A stretch of 64,000 nucleotides of DNA from contig NZ_SLVV01000011.1 in the NCBI RefSeq assembly GCF_004340465.1, forward strand, positions 208,031 to 272,030. The letters run 5' to 3'. The position numbers were made by a program, and so were the translations under genes. Numbering within the stretch: the first letter of the stretch is position 1; each line of letters starts with the position of its first letter. Of this stretch, positions 42,739-52,529 are shown piece by piece. The notes under the pieces were generated by a model. It had not been told where the DNA came from, did no database searches, and saw only the letters and a list, made by a program, of their open reading frames with translations. The stretch comes from Mesobacillus foraminis. GTDB taxonomy: Bacteria; Bacillota; Bacilli; Bacillales; Cytobacillaceae.

Positions 42739-43569
42739 GTGAAAAAGAAAAAATGGTTGCCGATGCTCAGCCTCATGTTCGTATTTGCCTTATTTTTAAC
42801 GGCATGCGGATCCAGCTCTTCACAGGAGTCATCAGGGGAAGCTGAAACAGAGGAAAAAGAAGAGAAAAAGACATTGCGAGTTGTAACAGATGCAGCCTAT
42901 GCTCCAATGGAATACCAGGATAAAGGAGAAGTGGTCGGCTTCGACATTGACTTCGTAAAAGCCGTTGCAAAGGAAGCGGGCTATGAAGTTAAGGTTGATC
43001 ATGTCGGATGGGATCCAATCTTTGTCGAGATCGAAGGAGAACGGGCAGATTTAGCTGTTTCATCGATTACAATCAATGACGAAAGAAAACAGTCGTATGA
43101 TTTCTCTGTGCCGTACTTTCAATCAACCAATAAAATCCTTACTCCGGAAGGCAGTGACATTAAAAGTGCCGAAGACCTGAAAGGAAAAAAGGTTGCCGTC
43201 CAGAACGGAACAACCGGTCAGGCGGCGATGGATGCCCTGCTTGGGAAAAATCATAAAGACATCAAAAAATTCGAGGATAACAACCTTGCAATCATGGAAA
43301 TGGAAAGCGGCGGTGCTGCGGCGGTTGTTGCCGATAACGTTGTTGTTGAAGAGTATGCAAAGAACAATCCTGATAAAAAATTGACGGTCATTGAAGATGC
43401 TGATTTTGACTCCGAATTCTATGGACTGCTTTTCCCGAAAGGCAGCGATCTGCCGGAAGAATTCAATAAGGCGATCAATTCTATCCTCGATGATGGCACT
43501 TATACTGAAATTTACAAGAAATGGTTCGGAACGGAGCCTAATATCGATGTTTTAAAAGAACAGCAATAA
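42739..43569 (+). CDS. Polar amino-acid ABC transporter, substrate-binding lipoprotein
   Basis: A 276-residue family-3 solute-binding protein. The signal peptide ends in the lipobox LTAC with Cys23 as the lipidated residue, followed by an acidic/Ser linker. The binding fold shows RVVTDAAYAPMEY, VGFDIDFVKAVAKEAG and YFQSTNKIL. GTG start with AGGGGGAAA upstream. Substrate probably Arg, Gln, cystine or a similar amino acid; it cannot be decided here. A terminator follows before the permease gene. Confidence 0.92.
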   Translation: MKKKKWLPMLSLMFVFALFLTACGSSSSQESSGEAETEEKEEKKTLRVVTDAAYAPMEYQDKGEVVGFDIDFVKAVAKEAGYEVKVDHVGWDPIFVEIEGERADLAVSSITINDERKQSYDFSVPYFQSTNKILTPEGSDIKSAEDLKGKKVAVQNGTTGQAAMDALLGKNHKDIKKFEDNNLAIMEMESGGAAAVVADNVVVEEYAKNNPDKKLTVIEDADFDSEFYGLLFPKGSDLPEEFNKAINSILDDGTYTEIYKKWFGTEPNIDVLKEQQ

Positions 43570-43578
43570 TGGAAAAGA

Positions 43579-43613
43579 AATTGCGTAACTGTCATTTAAG
43601 TTACGCAATTTTT
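43579..43613 (+). terminator. Intercistronic terminator within the ABC operon
   Basis: An 11-bp stem AATTGCGTAAC and GTTACGCAATT with a 10-base loop and a T-run. It would let more binding protein than permease be made. Confidence 0.8.
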
Positions 43614-43722
43614 ATCTAGACTTTCTGGCAAGAGCACATTGGGAAAAGAGGCGGCGCGAAACATCTGAATGTTAAGACGCTCTGACCCAAGCAGTTTTGC
43701 ATAGATTATTGGGGGGGCAATA

Positions 43723-44379
43723 ATGGATTTTCGTTTTGATATCATCGCGGAATATACACCTTTCCTGGTGAAGGGGACCCTGCTGACAATTGGACTGTCA
43801 ATTGCAGGAATCCTCATAGGGACGGTGCTTGGTTTACTGATTGGACTGGGGAAGCTGGTTAATAATAAATTGGCTGCTTTTCCGTTTAACCTTTATATTA
43901 CTTTTTTTCGGGGAACACCGTTATTTGTACAGATTTTACTGGTTCATTTTGGAGTCGTGCCATTATTCATGGGTGAAACGAATGCCATCATTGCGGCCAT
44001 CATTGCATTATCCTTAAATGCAGCCGCTTACATAGCTGAAATTTTTCGGGCTGGCATCCAGTCCATCGACAGGGGACAGATGGAGGCAGCCAGGTCGCTG
44101 GGCATGAACCAAAGGCAGGCGATGAGGTATGTGATCCTGCCTCAGGCATTCAAACGGATGATTCCGCCGCTTGGAAATGAGTTTATCGTCTTAATTAAAG
44201 AATCGTCGCTTGCTGCCGTTATAACCGCCCCGGAAATCATGTATTGGGGACGAGCCATGGCAGGACAGTACTATAAGGTCTGGGAGCCTTACCTGACTGC
44301 GGCCCTGATTTATCTCATTTTGACGATCAGCTTGAGCTTTTTATTAAATAGACTTGAAAGAAGGCTGAACACAGGATGA
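43723..44379 (+). CDS. Polar amino-acid ABC transporter, permease
   Basis: A 218-residue HisM/GlnP-type permease with about five membrane helices. The EAA loop reads [24 protein letters not shown] with the conserved Gly, and [17 protein letters not shown] is the usual N-terminal motif. It overlaps the ATPase gene by 4 bp. A GGGGGG-type site precedes the ATG. Confidence 0.93.
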   Translation: MDFRFDIIAEYTPFLVKGTLLTIGLSIAGILIGTVLGLLIGLGKLVNNKLAAFPFNLYITFFRGTPLFVQILLVHFGVVPLFMGETNAIIAAIIALSLNAAAYIAEIFRAGIQSIDRGQMEAARSLGMNQRQAMRYVILPQAFKRMIPPLGNEFIVLIKESSLAAVITAPEIMYWGRAMAGQYYKVWEPYLTAALIYLILTISLSFLLNRLERRLNTG

Positions 44380-45098
44380 TAAAGATCCATAATCTCAAAA
44401 AGTCATTTGGTGAAAATGAAGTCTTGAAAGATATTAATCTGGTGATCAATCCTCAGGAAGTAGTGGTTGTCATTGGCCCGTCAGGTTCAGGGAAATCAAC
44501 GCTGCTGCGCTGCATCAACCTGCTGGAAACCATCACTAGCGGCCATATCCTTATTGAAGGCAAGGATATTACCGACAAAATGAATGATATTAATAAAATG
44601 AGGGCAGAAGTGGGAATGGTCTTTCAGCAGTTTAATCTGTTCCCTCATAAGACGGTCATTGAAAATATCATGCTTGCACCTGTTAAGGTCAGAGGAATTG
44701 CCGAGGAACCAGCACGGCGGAAGGGCCTGGAGCTTCTCCGCAAAGTCGGCCTGGAGGAAAAAGCCCTTGCTTACCCGGATTCGCTGTCAGGGGGACAAAA
44801 GCAAAGGGTAGCAATTGCAAGAGCTCTGGCCATGGAACCTAAAATCATGCTGTTCGACGAGCCGACCTCAGCCCTCGACCCTGAAGTGGTCGGAGAAGTC
44901 CTTGAAGTCATGAAACAGCTTGCGAGAGAGGGAATGACCATGGTCGTCGTAACGCATGAAATGGGCTTTGCACGAGAAGTCGGGGACCGGGTCATCTTTA
45001 TGGATGGCGGGTATATCGTCGAGGAAAACGAACCAAAACAGCTATTTGAAAACCCGCACCAGGAAAGGACACAGGCCTTCCTGAGCAAGGTGCTTTAA
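44376..45098 (+). CDS. Polar amino-acid ABC transporter, ATP-binding protein
   Basis: A 240-residue GlnQ-type ATPase. Walker [11 protein letters not shown]-loop [10 protein letters not shown], signature [15 protein letters not shown], Walker [14 protein letters not shown] and the switch His in [10 protein letters not shown] are all intact. Last gene of the transporter operon; the repeat copy at 45111 follows 12 bp after it. Confidence 0.96.
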   Translation: MIKIHNLKKSFGENEVLKDINLVINPQEVVVVIGPSGSGKSTLLRCINLLETITSGHILIEGKDITDKMNDINKMRAEVGMVFQQFNLFPHKTVIENIMLAPVKVRGIAEEPARRKGLELLRKVGLEEKALAYPDSLSGGQKQRVAIARALAMEPKIMLFDEPTSALDPEVVGEVLEVMKQLAREGMTMVVVTHEMGFAREVGDRVIFMDGGYIVEENEPKQLFENPHQERTQAFLSKVL

Positions 45099-45110
45099 CG
45101 GATTAAAATA

Positions 45111-45169
45111 AAAAAGGGTGCCTGACCCCCGGCGCATTCATGCGCTAAAGGGGGTCAGGCACCCTTTTT
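45111..45169. repeat. Palindromic repeat, copy 7, with inner hairpin
   Basis: 20-bp arms AAAAAGGGTGCCTGACCCCC (45111-45130) and the complement (45150-45169). The centre is unusual: it holds a second small hairpin GCGCA-TTCA-TGCGC (45132-45145). It lies between the convergent ABC operon and glnS, and A/T-runs on both ends suit a bidirectional terminator. Confidence 0.85.
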
Positions 45170-46828
45170 TTATTTAAGTTTGAATGAGCTTTTAAGTGAG
45201 ACAATCCGGTTGAACACATGCTTTTCGGACGTGCTGTGCTTTGGATCGACATTAAAGTAGCCGTGGCGGAAGAACTGGAATTTATCCTGTGCCTTCGCAT
45301 CTTTCATATTAGGTTCAATGAAGCCTTCAAGGATCTCAAGGGAATTTTCATTGACATAATCAAGGAAGGACTTATCTTCGCCTTCATCTTCATTCAGGTC
45401 GGCATCACGGATGAGCGGCTCATATAAGCGGAATTCTGCCGGCAAAGAGTGTGTTGCATCCACCCAGTGAAGGGTGCCTTTCACTTTTCTGCCGGTAAAG
45501 CCGGAGCCGCTCTTTGTTTCGGGATCATAGGTGCAGCGAAGCTCGATGACATTGCCGTTTTCATCCTTAATAATCTCTTCGCACTTAATGAAATAGGCAT
45601 GCTTCAAACGAACCTCATTTCCGGGGAATAAGCGGAAATATTTAGCTGGCGGATTTTCCATGAAATCATCCTGCTCCACATAAATCTCGCGGGAGAAAGG
45701 AATTTTCCTGATTCCCATTTCCGGGTTTTCCGGGTTGATTTCCGCATCAAGCCATTCGACTTCACCTTCTGGATAGTTGGTGATGACCACTTTTAAAGGC
45801 TTAAGGACTCCCATCGTTCTCGGTGCCTTGAGTTTCAGGTCTTCGCGGACAAAGTGCTCGAGCATCTGCTCATCAACAGTGGAGAAGCCCTTCGAGACAC
45901 CGGCTGCCATAACAAATTCCCTGATGGCTTCCGGAGTATATCCTTTTCTCCTTAAACCCGATATGGTCGGCAGACGAGGATCATCCCAGCCGTCCACATA
46001 CTTCTCATCCACAAGCTGTTTGAGCTTGCGTTTGCTCATAACCGTATTGGTAAGATTTAACCGTCCGAATTCAATCTGCTGAGGGGTTGCTTCCATCTCG
46101 CACTCCGCGACCACCCATTCATAAAGAGGACGCTGGTCCTCGAACTCCGTCGTACATAGTGAGTGGGTTACCCCCTCAATTGCATCTTCAAGAGGGTGGG
46201 CAAAAGCATACATTGGGTAGATGCACCATTTGTCACCTGTATTATGGTGAGTGGCATGGGCAATTCGGTAAATGACAGGATCGCGCAGGTTTACGTTTGG
46301 CGATGCCATATCAATTTTTGCCCGAAGCACCTTTTCACCATTTCCGAATTCGCCTTTGCGCATCCGTTCAAACAGATCAAGATTCTCCTCAATGGAGCGG
46401 CTGCGATATGGGCTTTCTTTTCCTGGCTCCGTCAGGGTTCCGCGGTATTCACGGATTTGATCGGCATTGAGATCATCGATATACGCTTTGCCTTTTTTGA
46501 TCAGCAGCACCGCCCGTTTATACATTTCTTCAAAATAATCGGAGGCGAAAAACAGATTATCCCACTCGTAGCCAAGCCATGATACATCTTCTTTAATGGA
46601 ATCCACATACTCCTGGTCTTCCTTTAAAGGGTTTGTATCATCGAACCTGAGGTTGGTCTTGCCGTTGAACTCATCTGCCAGGCCGAAATTGATCACAATT
46701 GACTTCGCATGGCCAATATGCAGGTAGCCATTCGGTTCAGGCGGGAACCGGGTAACGATCTTGTCGTGCTTGCCAGATTCCAAATCTTCTTTAATTATCG
46801 TTTTAATAAAATTAGAATTCTCTTCCAA
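45170..46828 (-). CDS. glnS: Glutaminyl-tRNA synthetase
   Basis: A 552-residue class I synthetase that charges tRNA-Gln directly. The signature [18 protein letters not shown] (HIGH motif) and VMSKRKL (KMSKS equivalent) are present, with the GlnRS-type anticodon-binding beta barrels at the C-terminus ([17 protein letters not shown]). It matches E. coli GlnRS from the first helix ([15 protein letters not shown]). The TTG at 46828 has AAAGGCGG six bases upstream; an ATG at 46846 has none, so I use the TTG. B. subtilis has no GlnRS and uses GatCAB, so the gene may have been acquired. Confidence 0.95.
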   Translation of the reverse strand: MEENSNFIKTIIKEDLESGKHDKIVTRFPPEPNGYLHIGHAKSIVINFGLADEFNGKTNLRFDDTNPLKEDQEYVDSIKEDVSWLGYEWDNLFFASDYFEEMYKRAVLLIKKGKAYIDDLNADQIREYRGTLTEPGKESPYRSRSIEENLDLFERMRKGEFGNGEKVLRAKIDMASPNVNLRDPVIYRIAHATHHNTGDKWCIYPMYAFAHPLEDAIEGVTHSLCTTEFEDQRPLYEWVVAECEMEATPQQIEFGRLNLTNTVMSKRKLKQLVDEKYVDGWDDPRLPTISGLRRKGYTPEAIREFVMAAGVSKGFSTVDEQMLEHFVREDLKLKAPRTMGVLKPLKVVITNYPEGEVEWLDAEINPENPEMGIRKIPFSREIYVEQDDFMENPPAKYFRLFPGNEVRLKHAYFIKCEEIIKDENGNVIELRCTYDPETKSGSGFTGRKVKGTLHWVDATHSLPAEFRLYEPLIRDADLNEDEGEDKSFLDYVNENSLEILEGFIEPNMKDAKAQDKFQFFRHGYFNVDPKHSTSEKHVFNRIVSLKSSFKLK

Positions 46829-47043
46829 TCTGATCCGCCTTTCCATTGTTTATGTAAAGTATTATCATCATTATACCTTTCTATAGAAGTATATACTAAT
46901 AAGAAATGATCAGAAATACAAGTGCGGCAAAGGGGGAAGTTCAAAGTTAAACAAACGGGGGATAATCTGTTATTTTTAATATATACACTTTTTATCTATG
47001 AGGCAGTGGCCGGAAGGTAAGAATAGCAGGGAGTGAAGGATAG

Positions 47044-48186
47044 GTGAATTTTCAAGAGGCAGGATCATTGGAGGAAAGGCTGGAGATCATGGGCAGCCTG
47101 GCTGGAAGATTTGCAGAACGGGCCGCCAACCTGGATGAGGAAGGAAGCTTTCCGTTTGCAAATATAGACGATTTAAGAAATTCGGGTTATACAAGCCTTA
47201 CGGTTCCAAAACGGTATGGGGGAGAGGAAATCTCTTTATATGAAATGGTCCGGCTGCAGGAAAAGCTTGCCGCAGGGGATGGATCTACGGCACTCTCCAT
47301 AGGCTGGCACATGGGCATAATGAAAAACCTTGGTGAAAAGAAGCTTTGGGACGAGGAGATTTACAGGAAGGTCTGTAAAGAAGCCTTAGCAGGGGCACTG
47401 CTTAATGGGGCCGCGAGTGAAGCGGGCACAGGGAGCCCGACGAGAGGGGGAAGACCCCAGACCACTGCTGAAAAAGATGGGCAGTACTGGGTTCTCAATG
47501 GCAGAAAGACGTTTACAACGATGTCACCGGTTCTGGACTATTTTATTGTCTCTGCATCGGTTCAAGACAGCGACAAGACCGGGAACTTTTTAATACATCG
47601 TTCAGCTGAAGGCCTGAGCATTGAAGAGACATGGGATAGTGTGGCGATGCGGGGTACAGGAAGCCATGACCTTGTCCTCAAAAATGTCAGGATAAGTGAG
47701 GAATGTTTTGTTGAAGAATTTGTTCCAGGAAAGAAAGGAGCCAATGGCTGGCTCCTCCATATTCCTGCGTGTTACCTGGGAATTGCCTGGGCTGCACAGA
47801 CCTATGCGGTTCAATTTGCCAATGAGTACTCGCCGAACAGCATTCAGGGGACCATTATCGATATCCCGGCCGTGCGGCAAAGAATAGGCGAGATGGAGCT
47901 TGAATTAATGAAAGCCCGCCATTTCCTTTACTCCGTGGCGAAACAGTGGGATTCCTCCAGTGAAGAGGATCGGGCTCAAATGTCTCCAGAGCTGGGCGCA
48001 GTCAAGCTGGCAGTCACGAACGGGGCCATCAGGGTAGTCGATCTGGCAATGAGAATTGTAGGAGCACGGAGCCTGTCACAAAAAAATCCGCTTCAGCGCT
48101 ACTACCGGGATGTTCGTGCAGGTCTGCATAACCCGCCGATGGATGATATGACCATCGAGCTTCTCGCCAGGTCCGTCATACGTTAA
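47044..48186 (+). CDS. Acyl-CoA dehydrogenase-family flavoprotein
   Basis: A 380-residue protein with the acyl-CoA dehydrogenase fold: N-terminal helices, FAD-binding beta region (LNGAASEAGTGSPTRGG, VLNGRKTFTTMSPVLDYF) and C-terminal helical bundle (RIVGARSLSQKNPLQRYYRD). I cannot place the catalytic Glu with confidence. The late R-D-V-R-A-G motif also fits the DszC/SfnC monooxygenase branch, so the reaction is open. GTG start with GGGAGTGAAGG upstream. Confidence 0.82.
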   Translation: MNFQEAGSLEERLEIMGSLAGRFAERAANLDEEGSFPFANIDDLRNSGYTSLTVPKRYGGEEISLYEMVRLQEKLAAGDGSTALSIGWHMGIMKNLGEKKLWDEEIYRKVCKEALAGALLNGAASEAGTGSPTRGGRPQTTAEKDGQYWVLNGRKTFTTMSPVLDYFIVSASVQDSDKTGNFLIHRSAEGLSIEETWDSVAMRGTGSHDLVLKNVRISEECFVEEFVPGKKGANGWLLHIPACYLGIAWAAQTYAVQFANEYSPNSIQGTIIDIPAVRQRIGEMELELMKARHFLYSVAKQWDSSSEEDRAQMSPELGAVKLAVTNGAIRVVDLAMRIVGARSLSQKNPLQRYYRDVRAGLHNPPMDDMTIELLARSVIR

Positions 48187-48198
48187 ATTAGAAACAGG

Positions 48199-48236
48199 AA
48201 AGGGTACGGACAGCTCCATAGTGTCCGTACCCTTTT
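48199..48236 (+). terminator. Terminator after the acyl-CoA dehydrogenase-like gene
   Basis: AAAGGGTACGGACA and TGTCCGTACCCTTTT, a 14-bp stem with a T-run. Confidence 0.88.
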
Positions 48237-48467
48237 CGCTTTTAGTGCAGAAGCCGATTTTATTTGCCAAGATGAGGATCTGATTATTCAAACATCTTAC
48301 CCCTGTTTTTGTCATCCAGCCTCCGCATTTCAAAAGGCTATGTTTGTTTTCTGGACGAAATCCAAGGGAACGGGATCGGATTTTATTTCCCTGGGGTACC
48401 ACGGGCAAGGGAAGCTTTTCCCATCAAGAAATCAGGGATCTCATGTTCCAATCATCAAGCGATTCCT

Positions 48468-50123
48468 TTATTTCCCTCCAATCAGCTCCTTTATAACCAT
48501 ATTGGTCAGGTTCGGAACGGCTTCCAGTGAGTATTCAAGCTCCATTCGTTCATATTTTTTATGGGCATCAAGGCCATAGGGCCCAATATTGACGACTGGC
48601 ACGTTTAAACGGCGCACATCCTGGTAGTTCACCAGCAGCTTTGATCCCCAGCTTGGGTTATTTTTTGCTGCGGTTTCCAGTGCCGCTTCATCATCGCTCA
48701 GTGCGACGAAGCTCATGTCCGAAATATATGGGAAGAAGTCCCGTACGACAATTGGCTTTGAATACGAAGGCTGTAAAGCTGCCACTGCTTTATCCAGGGC
48801 TTCCATCAGATTCTGTTCTTCCGGTCGATCTCCCTTAAGTTCAACCCTTGGCGAATAGAGCGAGGAATAAAAGAGAATGATCCCCGGACTTTTATCAGGC
48901 ATCCATTTCCATGCTTCCTCGACTGTTTTAGCCGCAAACATCCGGACGTCCAGCGACTGATCATTTAGAAGCTGCTGCTTGAAGTCTTCTATATATCGGG
49001 TGTATTTTTCCCCGTGTGCTTGTGCCAATTCTGCTTCCATGTCCCCGTAAGTCATTACCCTCACTTTCCAGGGCAGCTCCCGGCAAGGTTCGCCGGTCAT
49101 CCTGCAGAATCGCTCGTATCGCTCTTTTAAAAGGGTCAAGGCATTCGTAAAGGCGATCTCTGCCTGTACAGTCAGCTTCTCAAGTACATCCTTTGGCGAC
49201 CAGGAATGAATGAAAAAATTATAATATACGTAAGCAGATAAAGCTGTCTGAACGGTATAAGCGGGTTTCAGATCCATCTGTTTCAAGGAAACAGGGGGTA
49301 CAGTGGTTTCGCCCAATGCCTCATTGCATAGTTCCGGATTATAATCCAGCTGCCTTGTCAGCTCGGCTGCGATCAGATTGGGATCCAGCCCTTCGAAACA
49401 TGAGCCTACATGTGTTTCCGAACCTGTAATAAAAAAGGAAGGGAGCAATTTCCCAACAGTTCCTTTATAAATGTAGCGGTTTTCATCCCCTTCGTGACGG
49501 GGAGCAACAAAATCGGCATTGATGGCGGCTATATAATTGAAGCCGTGCTGTTCCTTCCAGGCCTGCAGGTCCTTAAGGGCTGATAATATTCCATGCGAGC
49601 TGTCTTCTTCATCGCATTCAGCCAGGAGTACGAGATTTCCTTCAAGCTCGTCAGGATGTTCGGAATAATATTTTAAAAGATACAGGTGGCTGGCAACCCC
49701 GCTTTTCATATCAAGGGTTCCGCGGCCAAACATCCAATTTCCGGATTCAGCATGGGCCCGTACACTCTCCGGAAGGGCTTCTTTTTTGATTGCTTCCAAA
49801 AGCTCATCGGGATTGCACGCCAGATCGGCCAGCTGGGTAAAATCATCAATTCCGACTGTATCAAGATGGCCCATTAGTATGACGGTATCGCTGCTGTCCG
49901 ATTTTGTTCCTTTTACAAACGCAAGAACGTTATATCTCTCAAGCTCATCATCCGACGTCCGGGAAATCACAACCTGTTCGGGGAATTCCATGAAATAGGG
50001 CAGAGAGGCAATCATCGCATGCAATACCTGGGCAATTTCCTTTTCCCCGTTCGTATTGACGATGCTTTCGATATTAACAAGCTGCTTTGTATAAAATAAA
50101 ACTTCATCCCGACAATCGAGCAT
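48468..50123 (-). CDS. rocB: RocB-like M20-family peptidase
   Basis: A 551-residue zinc peptidase of family M20 related to B. subtilis RocB (arginine utilisation). Zinc-site motifs: MGHLDTVG, GRGTLDMKSGVA and LLAECDEEDSSHG. It lacks neighbours of the roc pathway, so the role in arginine or peptide breakdown is inferred. The ATG at 50123 has AGGAGG nine bases upstream; the ATG at 50132 is too close to that site. Confidence 0.87.
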   Translation of the reverse strand: MLDCRDEVLFYTKQLVNIESIVNTNGEKEIAQVLHAMIASLPYFMEFPEQVVISRTSDDELERYNVLAFVKGTKSDSSDTVILMGHLDTVGIDDFTQLADLACNPDELLEAIKKEALPESVRAHAESGNWMFGRGTLDMKSGVASHLYLLKYYSEHPDELEGNLVLLAECDEEDSSHGILSALKDLQAWKEQHGFNYIAAINADFVAPRHEGDENRYIYKGTVGKLLPSFFITGSETHVGSCFEGLDPNLIAAELTRQLDYNPELCNEALGETTVPPVSLKQMDLKPAYTVQTALSAYVYYNFFIHSWSPKDVLEKLTVQAEIAFTNALTLLKERYERFCRMTGEPCRELPWKVRVMTYGDMEAELAQAHGEKYTRYIEDFKQQLLNDQSLDVRMFAAKTVEEAWKWMPDKSPGIILFYSSLYSPRVELKGDRPEEQNLMEALDKAVAALQPSYSKPIVVRDFFPYISDMSFVALSDDEAALETAAKNNPSWGSKLLVNYQDVRRLNVPVVNIGPYGLDAHKKYERMELEYSLEAVPNLTNMVIKELIGGK

Positions 50124-50214
50124 TTCTCTCATTCCTCCTAATTGATTTGCTTCAAAGTTATTTATTGAAGAAAGACAAGTGTATTTCCCTGATATTCTAA
50201 ACTATGCCGACTAG

Positions 50215-50243
50215 TAAAAAAAGAGACAGCGGCCGCTGTCTCT
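50215..50243 (-). terminator. Terminator after the chemoreceptor gene
   Basis: AGAGACAGC-GGCC-GCTGTCTCT on the minus strand followed by seven T residues. Confidence 0.9.
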
Positions 50244-50264
50244 ATTTGAATTATTTTTATTTTG

Positions 50265-52259
50265 CTATATTTTAAATCTCTTAACAGATTCCTGAAGTTC
50301 CTCAGCCATAAACGAAAGGGCAGCAGCAGAGGCAGCTATTTCCTGCATAGATGCAAGCTGTTCTTCGGTTGCGGCTGAAACCTCCTGTCCCTCTGCGGAT
50401 GTTGACGCTGTGATTTCATCAATCTCGCTGACGAGCTCGACAACCTGGCTTGCGCCGGCCGACATTTGTTCGATCGAAGCAGAAACCTCCTGGATCTGTG
50501 TAGTAACGGTATCAACAAACTTTTGGATTTGCATAAAGGAAGTACCTGCAGAATCGACTATAGCAATACCTTTTTCCACCTCTGATGCACCTTTTTCCAT
50601 TGATCCCACAGCAAGCCCGGTATCAGACTGGATGGAAGTAATCAAGTGGCGGATGCTTTCAGTAGATTTTGCTGACTGTTCGGCCAGTTTTCGGACTTCG
50701 GCAGCTACTACGGCAAATCCTTTTCCATGTTCACCGGCTCTGGCGGCCTCGATTGCTGCATTGAGAGCCAGAAGATTTGTTTGTCCGGCAATATCAGAGA
50801 TGACATCGATGATTTGGCTGATTTCTTTTGAGCGTTCTCCAAGTGTGTTGATCACTGCACCAAGATCGTTCACGGTTTCACTGATGTTTTGCATCTGCTT
50901 TACGGACTGCTGGATGGATTCCACGCCGCTGGTTACAACCAATGCTGCTTCAGTCGCGGTCCCGGCCACGGTCTGTGAATTCGCCATGATGGTCTGGATG
51001 CCTTCAGCCATTTCTGTTACGACCGTAGTGCTTTCCCTTACCATATTCTTCTGTTTTTCCGTGCCTGCAGCAACATGCTGGATGGCGCTTGCCACCTGTT
51101 CAGTGGCGTGGTTATTTTGTTCAGAACTGGCGGTAAGCTCTTCAGAAGAGGAGGCCAGCTGATCCGATTTTTCGCCGACATGCTGAATCAAGTCTTTCAA
51201 AGCAAAAATCATTTTGTTAAAACTAATGCCAACCTGGCTGATTTCATCATTATTCCTAACCTTGAAGGACTGTGTTAAATTGCCTTCACTTACTCTTTCT
51301 GTAATCTCAACTAGTTCCTTGAGCGGTCTTGAAATGGACCGGGTAATAAAATAAGAAACCGTCAGGCCCAGGAGGATAAAGATAGCGATGATCACCAATG
51401 TATTGATCAGGATAGGTTTTGCAGCATCGTCGATTTCAGCCAAATTCATGGTTCCAACGATTTTCCAGCCTGTTAGCTCATTTGTATAAAAGTCCATTTC
51501 CTTTGGCGTTCCATTATAATCATAGCTAATATGTCCGCTGTCGGAGCGGTAAATCGTTTTCGACCAGCTCTCTGTTGCCGGATCTCCGCTTTTTTGGGTT
51601 GGGTGCACGACATAATTACCGGTGGTATCCAGTATAATTGGATATCCTTTTTCGCCAATCTTGATCAGGCTTGCCATTTCAAACAATTCTTTCAGGCTGA
51701 TGTCAATCGCCAAAACACCTGACCCATCCTTCACTGACTGTGCAACGGTAATCAGGACATCACCGGTTGAGGCATCCGTATATGGATCGGTGGTGATCGA
51801 CTTCCCATCGCTGGAAACAGCATCCTGATACCAGGATCTTTGCCGCGGATCAAAATCATCGGGTAAATCTTGATTTGGGTATAATATCATATCACCGGAT
51901 GCAGTTCCAATATAAATTGAGGTTGCTTCCGGATGCAGTTTAGCATACTGCTCAAGCTTTTTTATCGTATTTCCCTTTTCCTTTGAGCTGTAGGAATCCT
52001 TATTAAAAAGATCCGAGAAATAGTTTGCATCGTTGATTTTTGGATCTAGCTGGTCTGATAAAAATTCATCCAGCAGCTTGACGTTCTCGCTTGCTCCGGA
52101 CAGGATGGTTTCTTTCAGTTCCTTCACCGCACTGTTATAGGAAAACGTACCGATTAGCAGGGCAGGTATGATTAACAGGAGGATAAAAGATAAAAATAAC
52201 CTGGTTCTGATGGTGAGGGTAGAGAATCTCCTCATTTTACTTCTTTTCTGATTATTCAT
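50265..52259 (-). CDS. Methyl-accepting chemotaxis protein
   Basis: A 664-residue chemoreceptor of the McpA/McpB type. One membrane segment near residues 20-42, an extracellular dCache-type sensor (about 43-280, with [11 protein letters not shown] and [17 protein letters not shown]), a second membrane segment, a HAMP domain ([18 protein letters not shown]) and the signalling hairpin with the tip [28 protein letters not shown] (pieces: [19 protein letters not shown]). Ligand unknown. A SigD-type promoter lies upstream. Confidence 0.95.
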   Translation of the reverse strand: MNNQKRSKMRRFSTLTIRTRLFLSFILLLIIPALLIGTFSYNSAVKELKETILSGASENVKLLDEFLSDQLDPKINDANYFSDLFNKDSYSSKEKGNTIKKLEQYAKLHPEATSIYIGTASGDMILYPNQDLPDDFDPRQRSWYQDAVSSDGKSITTDPYTDASTGDVLITVAQSVKDGSGVLAIDISLKELFEMASLIKIGEKGYPIILDTTGNYVVHPTQKSGDPATESWSKTIYRSDSGHISYDYNGTPKEMDFYTNELTGWKIVGTMNLAEIDDAAKPILINTLVIIAIFILLGLTVSYFITRSISRPLKELVEITERVSEGNLTQSFKVRNNDEISQVGISFNKMIFALKDLIQHVGEKSDQLASSSEELTASSEQNNHATEQVASAIQHVAAGTEKQKNMVRESTTVVTEMAEGIQTIMANSQTVAGTATEAALVVTSGVESIQQSVKQMQNISETVNDLGAVINTLGERSKEISQIIDVISDIAGQTNLLALNAAIEAARAGEHGKGFAVVAAEVRKLAEQSAKSTESIRHLITSIQSDTGLAVGSMEKGASEVEKGIAIVDSAGTSFMQIQKFVDTVTTQIQEVSASIEQMSAGASQVVELVSEIDEITASTSAEGQEVSAATEEQLASMQEIAASAAALSFMAEELQESVKRFKI

Positions 52260-52323
52260 GGCTGTATTCCTTTCTGACGATTTAATAGCGGGGAGGGAGT
52301 CCTCCGCTTTCTGTTTGATAGTA

Positions 52324-52350
52324 ATATCGGAGGGAATATTGTTTTTTTCA
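52324..52350 (-). promoter_or_regulatory. SigD-type promoter of the chemoreceptor gene
   Basis: On the minus strand, TGAA, a 15-bp spacer and TCCGATAT match the motility sigma consensus TAAA-N15-GCCGATAT at 10 of 12 positions. This is the expected control for a chemotaxis gene. Confidence 0.65.
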
Positions 52351-52529
52351 ATACAGTTTTAATCTTTTCTTTGGATAACTGAGACCATTTTCTCTTTTAA
52401 AATTTATTGATCTGTGCTAATATTTAGGAATCCGAAATATAATTTTAAAATGCAAATGTTGAAAGCAGCCGGATCTTTCCTATAAAGAAAGATTCTTTTT
52501 TAATGGTAATAACTGTTTACCTAAAGGAG

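Noticed and set aside
48237..48467. Open frames at 48309-48530 and 48340-48579
   Set aside because: They run antisense into rocB, lack ribosome binding sites and show no recognisable domain.
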